Origin: Acidobacteriota bacterium
GTDB lineage: Bacteria > Acidobacteriota > Holophagae > Holophagales > Holophagaceae
Reading direction: 5' to 3'
DNA length: 64,000 nt
Assembly: GCA_016195985.1 (NCBI GenBank)
Contig: JACPYP010000007.1
Span: 248,001 to 312,000, forward strand
Shown here in pieces: positions 17,119 through 25,896 of the stretch (the stretch's first letter is position 1; each line of letters begins with the position of its first letter). A program made the position numbers and the translations under genes. The notes beneath the pieces were generated by a model. That model searched no databases and was not told the DNA's origin. It saw only the letters and a program-made list of their open reading frames with translations.

Positions 17119-18246
17119 TCAACAGCCGCCATCGAGGATGGGGGCCGCCGCGTCCCAGAACGCCCGCATCTCCTCGGGCTTGCCGAAGGTGATGCGGATG
17201 TGGTTTGGCAGTCCGTAGCCCTGCATGGGGCGCACGATGACGCCGCGTTGCAAAAGCTCCTTGAACAGGTCGGCCGCGGGCAGGGCGGTCTCCATCAGCA
17301 CGAAGTTGCCGCTGGTGCCTGTAAGCTGGCAGCGGTGGTTTGCGGCTTCGAGGCTGAATGCCTGGCGGGCTTCGGCGTTCTTCTGGCGGGAAAAGGCCTC
17401 GAAAGCCAGATCCTGCACGGAGACTTCGGCCGCGGCCTGGGCCAGGTGGTTGGTGTTGAAGGGGCTGCGGACCCGGTCGAGGTAGGCCATCAGCTCATTG
17501 GAGCCCAGGCCGTAGCCGATCCGCAGACCGGCCAGGGCGTGGATCTTGGAGAAAGTGTGGAGCACCAGCAGGTTGGGCCGCTCGTCCAGGTAGGCCGCCG
17601 CATCGGGGTATTCCGCGGGGTCCTCGTATTCGGCGTAGGCCTGATCCACCACCAGCACGATGTCTTCGCGAAGCTGGCGCACGAGGCGCTCCAGGGCGCT
17701 GCGTTCGATGCGGATGCCGGTGGGGTTGTTGGGATGACCCAGGTAGACCAGGCGGGTGTCATCCACCACGGAGCGCAGGATGTCGTCCACATCGAGTTCC
17801 GTGGCGCTGGCGCGGGTTTCGATCACCCGGCCTCCGGCGGTCTGAGTGGCGATGCCGTAGATGGCGAAGCTGTGCTTGGGGATGACCGAGCTGCCGCCAT
17901 CCAGGAAGGCGGCCTTGGCCACCATCTCGAGGATCTCGCTGCTGCCGTTGCCCAGCACCACGCGGTCCACCGACACGCCCCTGCGTTCGGCAATGCGCTT
18001 GCGCAGGTAGTAGCCGTCGCTGACCGGGTAAAGGCCCAGGCCTTCGAATTCGGAACCGGCGATGACGGAGGCCACGCGGGCCTTCACAGCCTCGGTGGGG
18101 CCCCAGGGGTTTTCATTGGAGGCGAGTTTGACGATGCGGCTGAGGCCCAGCTCACGCTGGACCTCCTGGATCGGCTTGCCGGGCACATAGAGGGGAATGC
18201 GGGACAGGCGGTCGAAGCCGGAGACGCAGGAAAGCTTGGAATTCAT
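17119..18246 (-). CDS. hisC: Histidinol-phosphate aminotransferase
   Basis: A 375-residue fold-type I PLP aminotransferase that converts imidazole-acetol phosphate and glutamate to histidinol phosphate. LASNENPWGPTEAV near the N-terminus is the HisC signature; the PLP lysine is Lys234 in TFSKIHALAGLRIGYG; GHPNNPTG binds the substrate carboxylate; and NHIRITFGKPEEM is the C-terminal arginine motif. The start overlaps the clpP stop (ATGA), so it is translationally coupled. No other his genes are nearby, so a broader aromatic aminotransferase activity is possible. Confidence 0.88.
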   Translation of the reverse strand: MNSKLSCVSGFDRLSRIPLYVPGKPIQEVQRELGLSRIVKLASNENPWGPTEAVKARVASVIAGSEFEGLGLYPVSDGYYLRKRIAERRGVSVDRVVLGNGSSEILEMVAKAAFLDGGSSVIPKHSFAIYGIATQTAGGRVIETRASATELDVDDILRSVVDDTRLVYLGHPNNPTGIRIERSALERLVRQLREDIVLVVDQAYAEYEDPAEYPDAAAYLDERPNLLVLHTFSKIHALAGLRIGYGLGSNELMAYLDRVRSPFNTNHLAQAAAEVSVQDLAFEAFSRQKNAEARQAFSLEAANHRCQLTGTSGNFVLMETALPAADLFKELLQRGVIVRPMQGYGLPNHIRITFGKPEEMRAFWDAAAPILDGGC

Positions 18247-18842
18247 CAGGCGGGCCGCTCCGAAAGCACCTTGTCGACGATGCCGTATTCGAGCGCTTCT
18301 TCGGCGCTCATGAAGAAGTCGCGGTCCATGTCCTTGATGACCTTCTTCAAGGGCTGGCCGGTGTGCTTGGCGAAGGTGGCGGCCAGATTGTCCTTCAGGC
18401 GCTGGATCTCCTTGAAGGTGATCTCGATTTCCGTGGCCTGGCCCTGGGCGCCGCCGCTGGGCTGGTGGATCATGATGCGGGCATTGGGCAGGGCGAAGCG
18501 CTTGCCCTTGGTGCCTGCGGACAGCAGGTGGGCGCCCATGGAGGCGCACTGGCCGATGCAGTAGGTGACGATGTCGTTCTTCACGAACTGCATGGTGTCG
18601 TAGATGGCCAGGCCCGCAGTGACGCTGCCGCCGGGGCTGTTGATGTAGATCTGGATGTCCTTGTCCGGGTCCTCGCTTTCGAGGAACAGCATCTGGGCCA
18701 CGATGGCGTTGGCCACGCTGTCGTCGATGGGCGTGCCCAGGAAGATGATGTTGTCCTTCAGCAGGCGCGAGTAGATGTCGTAGCTGCGCTCGCCGCGGGG
18801 CGTCTGCTCGATGACGATGGGGGGATAGTAGCTGCTGGGCAT
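18246..18842 (-). CDS. clpP: ATP-dependent Clp protease proteolytic subunit
   Basis: A 198-residue ClpP, the serine protease barrel that works with ClpX or ClpA. The catalytic triad is visible as Ser101 (GQCASMGA), His126 ([11 protein letters not shown]) and Asp175 ([11 protein letters not shown]). [18 protein letters not shown] and the family spacing are intact. GGAGG lies four bases before the ATG at 18842. It follows tig, the usual tig-clpP pairing, but clpX is replaced by hisC here and is not in the window. Confidence 0.96.
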   Translation of the reverse strand: MPSSYYPPIVIEQTPRGERSYDIYSRLLKDNIIFLGTPIDDSVANAIVAQMLFLESEDPDKDIQIYINSPGGSVTAGLAIYDTMQFVKNDIVTYCIGQCASMGAHLLSAGTKGKRFALPNARIMIHQPSGGAQGQATEIEITFKEIQRLKDNLAATFAKHTGQPLKKVIKDMDRDFFMSAEEALEYGIVDKVLSERPA

Positions 18843-18915
18843 GGGCCCTCCGGCTGGACCTTCAGGATAAAGCAGGAAGGCGCCTGGCGGCGCCCTCCCA
18901 ATGAACGGATGCCGA

Positions 18916-20547
18916 CTACTTCTTGGCTGCGGGGGCTTTCTTGGCCTTGGGCTTTTCCTCAGCTGCTTCCTCAGCCTTGGGTTCCTTGGCTTTGGCGGCC
19001 TTTTTCGGTTTCTCCACCGCAGACTCCTCGGCGGGTTCCTCGGCCTTCTTGACGGCCTTCTTCTTGGGCTTGGCCTCTTCCGCCGGGGCCTCGTGTTCGT
19101 GATCGTGATCGCAGTCGGGGCCGTGGACGTGGCCCGCGGGTGCCACGGCGACGGGCTCGCCGCCCTCCTGGCCTTCCAGATCGCCGCCTTCCAGGCCGCC
19201 CGCATCGAAGCGGTTCACAGGGATGCCGGCTTCGCGCTTGCGCTCAAGCTCGACCAGGGCCTCGAAGGCCTCCTTGTCCAGCAGCTCCTCGGTCACTTTC
19301 GCGGTGGCGAGCAGGTGGTCGAAGATGCGGTCCGTGCGGAGGCGGCCCTTGATCTCGGTGGTATTGCCGCGCTTGTCCAGCTCGGCCTTGAAGGCTTCGA
19401 AGGGCTGCTGGATCTGGTGCTCGGCCATGAGGTTGCGGATCTCGGCGTCGATGTCGGCCTCGGGCACCTCGATGGCCTCCGCGTTGCCGACGGCCTGCAG
19501 CAGGTAGCCGCTGCGCACGGCGCGTTCGGCGTCGTTGAGGCGGTACTGGCGGTAGGCCTGCCAATTCACCTTCTTGGGATCCATGCCCTGGCGGCTCACG
19601 TGCTGGGCGAACTCCTGGCAGTAGTCGTCCAGCTGCAGGCCCACCATGGAGCGGGGCACCTCGAAGGGGGCCGCTTCCAGGAGGGTGTCGAGCATGGTGG
19701 CGTGGAGGCGGGCCACGGCGTCGCGCTCGGCGGCTTCTTCCAGATCCTTGCGGACGGCGGTTTTCAGGGCCTCGAAGTTCTCGAAGGCGCCCATGTCCTT
19801 GGCGAACTCATCGCCCAGCTCGGGCACTTCCTTGCGGCGCAGATCCTTGACGTGGACTTCGTAGGCGATGGTCTTGCCCGCGAGCACCCTGTTGGCGTCG
19901 TCGGCGGGGTGGGTCAGCGTGAAGGATTTCTTCTCGTCGGCCTTCATGCCGGCCAATTCGGCGTCGAAGGGGCGAGTGGCGTCGATTTCCAGCACCTGGT
20001 CCTGGTAGGACTGGGCCTTGAGGCCCTGGGGCTTCACGCGGATGTCGCAGGTGACGATGATGCCGGTGGCCACAGCGCCGTCATCGACGGGCAGGAACTT
20101 GGTGGCACGCTGACGCAGGCCTTCCAGGTGCTCGGCCAGCGCGGTTTCGTCGAGGGCGCGCTTCTTCTTCGTGAGGATCATGGCCTTGTAGTCGGGCAGG
20201 GCCACTTCGGGGGCCACGTCGAACTGGGCGCGGAAGATGGCGTCAGCGCCTTCCTTCAGATCCAGCTTTTCGAGGGAGGGATGGGAGATGGGCATGGCGC
20301 CGGCTTCCTGCGCGGCTTTCCAGAAATGCCGCTCCACCAGCTGCTGCGCCACGTCCGACTGGATCTCCCGGGCGTACTTCTGCATGAGCACGGGACGGGG
20401 GGCCTTGCCGGGGCGGAAGCCGGGGATGCGGACTTTGGGCGCGATCTTCGACACCACGTCGTTGAAGGTGGCGCTCACCTCGGCGGCGGGCACCGTCACC
20501 TCGACGGCTTTGCGGGTGGCGGACTGGTGGTGGAGGGTGGCGGACAT
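18916..20547 (-). CDS. tig: Trigger factor, with an unusual His-rich and Lys/Ala-rich tail
   Basis: A 543-residue ribosome-associated chaperone. The ribosome-binding loop appears as [11 protein letters not shown] (the family GFRxGKxP motif), followed by the peptidyl-prolyl isomerase-like middle domain and the helical C-terminal arms. Beyond the usual end of about 430-450 residues there is an extra tail: a histidine/aspartate cluster ([15 protein letters not shown]) and then about 60 residues built almost only of Lys, Ala, Glu and Pro, resembling histone H1 tails. The ATG at 20547 has GGAG six bases upstream. It leads the tig-clpP-hisC-recQ series. Confidence 0.93.
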   Translation of the reverse strand: MSATLHHQSATRKAVEVTVPAAEVSATFNDVVSKIAPKVRIPGFRPGKAPRPVLMQKYAREIQSDVAQQLVERHFWKAAQEAGAMPISHPSLEKLDLKEGADAIFRAQFDVAPEVALPDYKAMILTKKKRALDETALAEHLEGLRQRATKFLPVDDGAVATGIIVTCDIRVKPQGLKAQSYQDQVLEIDATRPFDAELAGMKADEKKSFTLTHPADDANRVLAGKTIAYEVHVKDLRRKEVPELGDEFAKDMGAFENFEALKTAVRKDLEEAAERDAVARLHATMLDTLLEAAPFEVPRSMVGLQLDDYCQEFAQHVSRQGMDPKKVNWQAYRQYRLNDAERAVRSGYLLQAVGNAEAIEVPEADIDAEIRNLMAEHQIQQPFEAFKAELDKRGNTTEIKGRLRTDRIFDHLLATAKVTEELLDKEAFEALVELERKREAGIPVNRFDAGGLEGGDLEGQEGGEPVAVAPAGHVHGPDCDHDHEHEAPAEEAKPKKKAVKKAEEPAEESAVEKPKKAAKAKEPKAEEAAEEKPKAKKAPAAKK

Positions 20548-20684
20548 GGATGCTCCGTGATGCGGTAAATGCGTGGGGATCATTCGGCTTTCGTGGTGAC
20601 TCGGGCGCGTCCTGTGCCCTCGTCACTTCGGGCGGCAATGGCCGCTGGCGCGTCCATTCCGTCCTATTCGTCAATCCTGACGAA

Positions 20685-20769
20685 TGGTGCGAACGGTCGG
20701 ACTCGAACCGACACGGTGTGAACCGCTGGAACCTAAATCCAGTGCGTCTACCAGTTCCGCCACGCTCGC
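20685..20769 (-). tRNA. tRNA-Leu (anticodon TAG)
   Basis: Read on the minus strand, the acceptor arms GCGAGCG and CGTTCGC pair fully (one G-T) and are followed by A and an encoded CCA. The anticodon arm is CTGGA-TTTAGGT-TCCAG, giving anticodon TAG. The long variable arm (CGGTTCACACCG) and the T-loop GGTTCGAGTCC are typical of class II leucine tRNAs. An 8-base-pair hairpin (20666-20685) follows its 3' end, and tig follows in the same direction. Confidence 0.97.
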
Positions 20770-20790
20770 AAAGCCGAATTGTCAAACCGG

Positions 20791-20867
20791 TGGTGCGCCC
20801 AGAGCGACTCGAACGCCCGACCCTCAGGTTCGAAGCCTGATGCTCTATCCAGCTGAGCTATGGGCGC
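20791..20867 (-). tRNA. tRNA-Arg (anticodon TCG)
   Basis: On the minus strand, GCGCCCA pairs with TGGGCGC and is followed by A and an encoded CCA. The anticodon arm TCAGG-CTTCGAA-CCTGA gives anticodon TCG. D arm GCTC-AGCTGGATA-GAGC and the GTTCGAG T-loop are standard. It lies 21 bases upstream of tRNA-Leu, so the two are probably co-transcribed. Confidence 0.97.
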
Positions 20868-20950
20868 GCACCGAATCCACTAGTCTACCTGGAACCGGGG
20901 GTGGCATCGACCCCTGGGTTGCGAATGGCCCGTGGAGCCTGCTGGCCAGG

Positions 20951-21892
20951 TCAATCCTGGAGGCACCAGGCATCTTCGGCCCCATTCCGCCGGAGGGTGG
21001 CCAGGGCCGCCTCGTCCAGCCCCATGGCGCGGCAGGCGTCGGCCTCGGCGCCCAGGTCGCAGGGAACCACTCCGGGGTCGTCAGTGCCCAGGGCACAGCG
21101 CACGCCGGCGCCCAGCATGCGGGGCAGGGGATGAGGCACCACGTCCGCGGCGAGGGCCCGGTTGGAGGAAGGGCATACATCCACCGGAATGCGGCGTTCC
21201 GCCAGCAGTTCGAAGGTGGCCGAATCGGCCCGGAGGCCGTGGACGATGCGCCCGACACCGCCTTCCAGCACGGCTTCGCGCACATTGGAGCCGGGCCCGT
21301 TCTCGCCCGCGTGGGCGGCGATCCGCAGGCCCGCAGCCCGGGCGCGGTCGAAGACAGGGGCCCACTCGCGGAAGGGGGTGCCCTCCAGGCCGCCGGTGGA
21401 GAAGCCCTTCACGAAGGGGGGCAGGCCGGGCAGCACCAGGTCGAGCACGGCCTGGCCGTGGGCGGGGCCGAAGTGGTTGACGGCATCGATCACCAGGCAC
21501 CCGCGCAGGCCCAGGCTGGCCGCCTCGGCGAGTCCATCCTCCAGGCCCCGCCAGAAATCATCGAGGCGGATCTGGGCGCGGTGGACCACCAGGAAATGGG
21601 GCGATGCCCACAGGTCGAAGCCCGAGCCGCCCGCGCGCTGCGTGCGCCTCGCCACGGCCGACACGGCCTGCTGGATGGCCAGCCGGCCATCCAGCAGGGA
21701 AGCGCCGAAGAGGAAAGCCTCGATGAATCCCTCGAAGGGGACGGCTCCGCCGGACCACAGCGCCTCAAGACTCCGGGGCAGGGCCATCCCCCGCCGCTCT
21801 GATTCCCGGCGCACCCAAGGTGGATCCAGGGACCCTTCGAGATGGGTGTGGCGATCGATGAGGGCGGGGGGGGCGGGGAGAATCACTCGCAC
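20951..21892 (-). CDS. Adenosine deaminase family amidohydrolase
   Basis: A 313-residue metal-dependent deaminase of the adenosine deaminase fold. The zinc-binding HxH is in DRHTHLEGS, the catalytic Glu in RIAAHAGENG, a further His in IVHGLRADS, and the metal/base Asp pair in LGTDDPGVV. PSSNRAL matches the CPxSN segment of the family. The protein is slightly shorter than typical adenosine deaminases (330-350), so adenine or another nucleoside could be the substrate. The start is a GTG at 21892 with a moderate GAGGGTGAG upstream. It is the last gene of a minus-strand series with the FYDLN and GAF-like genes. Confidence 0.8.
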   Translation of the reverse strand: MRVILPAPPALIDRHTHLEGSLDPPWVRRESERRGMALPRSLEALWSGGAVPFEGFIEAFLFGASLLDGRLAIQQAVSAVARRTQRAGGSGFDLWASPHFLVVHRAQIRLDDFWRGLEDGLAEAASLGLRGCLVIDAVNHFGPAHGQAVLDLVLPGLPPFVKGFSTGGLEGTPFREWAPVFDRARAAGLRIAAHAGENGPGSNVREAVLEGGVGRIVHGLRADSATFELLAERRIPVDVCPSSNRALAADVVPHPLPRMLGAGVRCALGTDDPGVVPCDLGAEADACRAMGLDEAALATLRRNGAEDAWCLQD

Positions 21893-21927
21893 ATTATGCT
21901 CACCCTCGCCGGGTCGCCCGACTCGCC

Positions 21928-22221
21928 CTATTCGTCGTAGTCGTCCATGCGGAGGTCGCCGGGATCGAAGCCCTCGCCGCGGCCGCGTTCGACAACCACG
22001 CCGCTCTCGCTGAAGGTCTCTTCCAGGTTCTCGGCTTCGGGTTCGGCGGCGAAATCATCCTCGATGACGTGGACGGTCTTTTCCTTCTTCACGGCCTTGG
22101 GTTTGGCGGGTGCGGCCTTCTGGTTGGCCCCGCATTTGGGACAGACGGCCTCGGGCTTTCCGAAGTCGTAGAACTTCCCCGCGCACTGGAAACATGTGAA
22201 TTTCTTGCCAAGGTCCGCCAT
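21928..22221 (-). CDS. FYDLN acid domain protein (zinc-ribbon, TIGR02300-like)
   Basis: A 97-residue protein with an N-terminal zinc ribbon (Cys10, Cys13, Cys27 and Cys30) containing the KFYDF segment that names the family, a basic Lys/Ala linker, and an acidic C-terminal half rich in Glu and Asp. The family is widespread in proteobacteria and acidobacteria without a settled function; the fold suggests nucleic-acid or protein binding. The ATG at 22221 is chosen because family members start MA(D/K).LGxK; an upstream ATG at 22227 is nearly equivalent. Confidence 0.82.
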   Translation of the reverse strand: MADLGKKFTCFQCAGKFYDFGKPEAVCPKCGANQKAAPAKPKAVKKEKTVHVIEDDFAAEPEAENLEETFSESGVVVERGRGEGFDPGDLRMDDYDE

Positions 22222-22299
22222 TGCCATCCCCGTCCAAACCCAAAGGAACAAGGTTTTACCAGAATCCGACAGGAATGTCACCTGGCTTGCGGCAGGACT

Positions 22300-23352
22300 T
22301 CAGGCCCAGGGGGCGGCTCCCAGTTTGGAGGCGTCGCCATCGCATAGCAATTGAACGAGGGTGGTGGTGAAAATCCGGTGTCGCTTTTCTACCTCTTCGC
22401 CGAACCGTTCCACGAAGGTGGCCCGGCTGCGTTCGAGTTCGGCCCGGAGCTGCCGGTAGAGATCCCCCTGGGCGCGGGCCTGGGCCACCTTGGCCGGGAA
22501 GTAGAGCTCCACATCCCCCACCAGAACCCGTGCGAGACGCTCGGCAGCGGCCCGGGACTTGGGGTCGAGCTCCACCGGCGCAGGCGGTTCGATGGGTTCC
22601 GGAATGATCTGGGTGGGGCCGCTGGAGCCGGGATTCGCGGCGGGGGCCATCTGAGTCCCCGTCTGGGCCTTGGGTTCTTCTTCCTTGGCGGCGGCCAGGA
22701 GCCCCAGCATGGCGGAGGCGGCAAGGACCAGGGCACGGGCCTGCTCAGGGTGGTCGAGCTTCTGGCGGAGGCCGCTGTCCACCAGGACCAGGGCCACAGC
22801 CCGCCGCTTGTGCAGCAGGGGGAAGAGGGCCACGTCCGCGGCCTCGAACCCGCTGACGGCGGCCAGCAGCGAGGAATAGGCGGGCCCCTTCTTCCGCAGA
22901 TTCTTGAGGCTTCCGTGGATGAGCCCCTCCAATTCGGGAGGAGGGAGCACCGCTCCGGACTTCTGGGGCGAGTCGGCTTCGAAGCCCCGGTGGGCGTAGG
23001 CTGAAGCCAGGCCCTGCTTGATGATGAAGATGGCGCTCCGCTCCACCAGGATGGCCAGGCCGTCCAGCAGGCGCTTGAGCAGGTCGCTCTGGCTGGTGGC
23101 CCCCTCCAGCAGGTCCAGGGCGGCCGCCAGATCCTGATCGGCCGACCCGGTGGGGGCGGCGGCCTCGGTGGCGGGCATGGCCTCCTGAAGGTCCGCCAAC
23201 AGGACTGCGTCAGGCCGGAAGTGGTTGAGCCCCTTCTGCCAAGAGGCCATGACTTCTTCGAGGAGCGCCTGGTTCTGGCGGTTGAGCCAAGTCTCCAGAC
23301 GGGTCCGGAGGGCTTCGTTCTGGGGCTGGTCCGCAAGGCGGGGATCGCTCAT
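22300..23352 (-). CDS. Uncharacterised GAF-like protein
   Basis: A 350-residue cytoplasmic protein I cannot name. Residues about 80-235 have the alternation expected of a GAF sensor (LLKRLLDGLAILVERSAIFI, VALFPLLHKRRAVALVLV). A Pro/Gly-rich linker follows (about 245-280), then an alpha-helical tail (AAAERLARVLVGDVELYFP, then LYRQLRAELERSRATFVERF) of a type I associate with acidobacterial and deltaproteobacterial regulators; that association is from memory. There is no catalytic motif and no membrane helix. It is divergent from the STAS/RsbW/PP2C genes, with about 110 bases between, which hints at a role in the same signalling set. Confidence 0.6.
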   Translation of the reverse strand: MSDPRLADQPQNEALRTRLETWLNRQNQALLEEVMASWQKGLNHFRPDAVLLADLQEAMPATEAAAPTGSADQDLAAALDLLEGATSQSDLLKRLLDGLAILVERSAIFIIKQGLASAYAHRGFEADSPQKSGAVLPPPELEGLIHGSLKNLRKKGPAYSSLLAAVSGFEAADVALFPLLHKRRAVALVLVDSGLRQKLDHPEQARALVLAASAMLGLLAAAKEEEPKAQTGTQMAPAANPGSSGPTQIIPEPIEPPAPVELDPKSRAAAERLARVLVGDVELYFPAKVAQARAQGDLYRQLRAELERSRATFVERFGEEVEKRHRIFTTTLVQLLCDGDASKLGAAPWA

Positions 23353-23465
23353 CAGTGGCTCGCCGGTAGTAGGCTTCAAGGGTATCCGATTCCAGGCGGT
23401 TTCCAGTCTGCTGGCATTTGGCCCGGGGAGCCGATAGCATGGCGCAGGTTCCTTGGAGTCGGCGG

Positions 23466-23825
23466 ATGGCGGATCTTTCTATTGCGGTAAGGCAAGTCGG
23501 GGATGTGGCGGTGGTCCTTCCGGCCGGCTTCATCAATGCCCATACCGTCCGGGACTTCGAGGAGTGCCTCGAGGGGCTGGTCCAAGAGGGGCGCTACACC
23601 ATCCTGCTCAACTGCAAGGATCTTCATTACATCAGTTCGGCTGGCCTGGGCGCCATCATGGGGTTGATCGAGACCGTGCGGGAGCACGGCGGCGACATTC
23701 TGCTCTCCAACCTCCAGGCGAACGTTTTCGCCATCTTCGACACCCTCGGATTCACCCAGCTCTACCGGGTTTTCGACGAAGAGGAGCAGGCCCTTGCGGC
23801 GGCGACGCCGGAGCGGAAGGGCTGA
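23466..23825 (+). CDS. STAS-domain anti-sigma factor antagonist (RsbV/SpoIIAA-like)
   Basis: A 119-residue single STAS domain. DLHYISSAGLGAI carries the phosphorylatable serine at Ser58, the same number as in SpoIIAA. These proteins bind and neutralise an RsbW-type kinase when dephosphorylated. The ATG at 23466 has TTGGAG upstream; upstream in-frame ATGs (23418 and 23439) would add a non-conserved leader. The kinase gene follows after two bases and a PP2C phosphatase comes next, giving a complete partner-switching module. Confidence 0.9.
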   Translation: MADLSIAVRQVGDVAVVLPAGFINAHTVRDFEECLEGLVQEGRYTILLNCKDLHYISSAGLGAIMGLIETVREHGGDILLSNLQANVFAIFDTLGFTQLYRVFDEEEQALAAATPERKG

Positions 23826-23827
23826 GG

Positions 23828-24265
23828 GTGGCGGCGAAAATGGACCACGCCCAATTCAGGCTCGTCATTCCGAGCCAGACCCGCTATCTGAACCTGGTGA
23901 CAGGTTTGGCCAAGCGGGCCTCCCTGGTGGCGGGACTGGACGACGCCGCCGCCGCCAAGGTGAGCATCGCCGTCGATGAAGCCGTGACCAACGTGATCCT
24001 CCACGCCTATGGTGGCGAAGGCGAGCACAGCGTCGAGCTGGAACTGCGCTTCACGGAGGCCGCGCTGGAAATCCACATTTGGCATTCGGGCAAGGGCATC
24101 CGCGGCGACCAGGTGGTGCTGCCGGATCCGAAGGAATACATCAAGCATCCGCGCAAAGGCGGGCTGGGACTGCTGCTCATGAGCCGCTTCATGGACGAGG
24201 TCCAGTTCAAGGCCGACGAAGTCTCCGGCCGCAACGAGTGCTGTCTGATCAAAAAGATCAGCTGA
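23828..24265 (+). CDS. RsbW-type anti-sigma factor serine kinase
   Basis: A 145-residue GHKL-type ATPase of the anti-sigma kinase group. The N-box is AVDEAVTNVILHAY, the G1 box is HSGKGI, and GGLGLLLMSRFMDEV is the G2 region, all as in SpoIIAB/RsbW. It should phosphorylate the STAS protein encoded just upstream and hold either a sigma factor or another output. The GTG at 23828 has GGAAGGG upstream at good spacing; the ATG at 23840 is an alternative. No sigma factor gene is adjacent, so the final target is unknown. Confidence 0.88.
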   Translation: MAAKMDHAQFRLVIPSQTRYLNLVTGLAKRASLVAGLDDAAAAKVSIAVDEAVTNVILHAYGGEGEHSVELELRFTEAALEIHIWHSGKGIRGDQVVLPDPKEYIKHPRKGGLGLLLMSRFMDEVQFKADEVSGRNECCLIKKIS

Positions 24266-24285
24266 ACCGCTCCGGTTCGCCGCCC

Positions 24286-25854
24286 ATGCCCACCAATCCC
24301 TTCGACCGCCTCCGCCTCCTGGCGCTCAAGATCCCTGAAGGCGCCCAGGAACTCCTTCCGCTCCTCGACTTCCTGGAGACCTTCCCGGAGCAGGGCACAG
24401 AAGAGGGCCTGGTCCACCTGGTGGGCATCACGGCCATGGGCATCGCCAAGGCCCGCCAGGGGGGCATCTGGGACGGCAGCAAGTGGCTGTTCCTGCGCGG
24501 CGCGGCCCCGGCCTTCCCCACCCATCCCGGCGAGGGCTGGCAGGTGCTGGCCTGGCAGTACTGCGACGAGCAGTACGGGCACCTGGTGCTGAAGGCGGAG
24601 CCGCCTCCGGACGCGGTGCCTCTCCTGCTTTCCATCAGCGCCCCCCTTCTGGCCTGGCGCCGGGCCGAGGCCGTGCGCAGCATCCAGAACCAGTCGCTGG
24701 CCCTGCAGCTGTCCCGCCTGAACACGGTCTTCGACCTGACGCGCAGCCTAGGCGAAGTGGAAACCCGCCGCGACTTGGTGCGGCTCATGGCCAACACCCT
24801 CATGGGCGAGTTCCGCATCATGCGGCTGCTGGTGGTGGACGCCCAGGGCCAGGTGCTCCACGCCAAGGGCCTGGGCGCTGTGCCCGAGGTGCTGGAGGGC
24901 GAGCAGCTCCACGAGGTGGTGCAGGCGCGGGAACTCGTCCACGCCATCGAGCTGGGGGACCAGTCCCACAGCCACGGATTCGCCTACGCCGCCGAGCCCG
25001 CCGTGGGGCACCTGTCCGAGGACGACCTGGTCTTCCTTCGCACGCTGCTGAACCTCACCTCCTCCCAGTTGTCGAGCCTGGAATTGCGGGAGGCCCGCCA
25101 CCAGGCCGAGCGCATGGAGAAGGATCTGGATCTGGCCCGCAACATCCAGCGCAGCCTGCTGCCCAACACCTTGCCCGAGCCCGAAGGCTGGCAGTGCGTG
25201 GCGGCCAACCTGCCCTACCAGGCCGTGGGCGGCGACCTCTACGATCTCTGGATGGCCCGGGACGAGAGCCACGGCGACCGGCTGCACATCGCCGTGGGCG
25301 ACATTTCCGGCAAGGGGCTGCCCGCCTCGCTCATGATGACCCAGCTTTCGGCCTTCCTGCGCGCCATGGCGGACCGCCGGGTGGACCACTGGGGCAAGCT
25401 GGCGGAACGGGTGAACCGCCGCATGAACAATGTCCGGGACGGAAACCGCTACACCACCCTGTTCGCCGGAAGCCTGAACCCCTTGAATGGGGATCTCCGC
25501 TACGTGAACGGCGGGCACAATCCGCCGCTGTTGGTGCGGGCCAACCGGGAGGTGGTCCGGCTGGCCCCCACCGGCCCCATGGTGGGCCTGCTGCCGGGCG
25601 TCAGCTTCGCCGAGGGGCGGGCCCACGTGGATCCGGGCGATGCCCTGGTGATCTTCACGGATGGCGTGGTGGAAGCGGAAAATGCCGCGGGAGAGGAACT
25701 GGGGGATGGCCGCTTGGCCGACGTGGTGCTCCGCCGGCCCGACGCTGGTGCGGACGAGTTGTTCGAGGCCTTGCTGGTGGAGGCCTTCCAGCATCTGGAG
25801 GAGGGCCGGTTCCGGGACGACGTCACGCTGGTGGTCATCAAGCGCATGGGCTGA
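24286..25854 (+). CDS. GAF-PP2C serine phosphatase (RsbU/SpoIIE-like)
   Basis: A 522-residue regulatory phosphatase. The N-terminal 120 residues are novel to me. A GAF-like sensor spans about 140-270, a coiled helix follows (EARHQAERMEKDLDLARNIQ), and the PP2C/SpoIIE domain occupies about 290-520. Metal-binding motifs are present: VGGDLYDLW, VGDISGKGLPASLMM, IFTDGVVEAEN and RDDVTLVVI. It probably dephosphorylates the STAS protein of the same cluster in response to a signal sensed by the GAF region. The ATG at 24286 lacks a strong ribosome-binding site and lies 20 bases after the kinase gene. Confidence 0.88.
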   Translation: MPTNPFDRLRLLALKIPEGAQELLPLLDFLETFPEQGTEEGLVHLVGITAMGIAKARQGGIWDGSKWLFLRGAAPAFPTHPGEGWQVLAWQYCDEQYGHLVLKAEPPPDAVPLLLSISAPLLAWRRAEAVRSIQNQSLALQLSRLNTVFDLTRSLGEVETRRDLVRLMANTLMGEFRIMRLLVVDAQGQVLHAKGLGAVPEVLEGEQLHEVVQARELVHAIELGDQSHSHGFAYAAEPAVGHLSEDDLVFLRTLLNLTSSQLSSLELREARHQAERMEKDLDLARNIQRSLLPNTLPEPEGWQCVAANLPYQAVGGDLYDLWMARDESHGDRLHIAVGDISGKGLPASLMMTQLSAFLRAMADRRVDHWGKLAERVNRRMNNVRDGNRYTTLFAGSLNPLNGDLRYVNGGHNPPLLVRANREVVRLAPTGPMVGLLPGVSFAEGRAHVDPGDALVIFTDGVVEAENAAGEELGDGRLADVVLRRPDAGADELFEALLVEAFQHLEEGRFRDDVTLVVIKRMG

Positions 25855-25896
25855 CGGCTCTTGATGGCTTCCGTATCCTGGTTGTTGGAGGCCTGA

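Noticed and set aside
16159-18564. An 801-codon plus-strand open frame over recQ, hisC and clpP
   Set aside because: It crosses three well-supported genes on the other strand and has no conserved features.
20666-20685. Hairpin after tRNA-Leu as an intrinsic terminator
   Set aside because: The stem is perfect but is followed by AGGACGG on the minus strand, not by T residues; read-through into tig or RNA processing is as likely.
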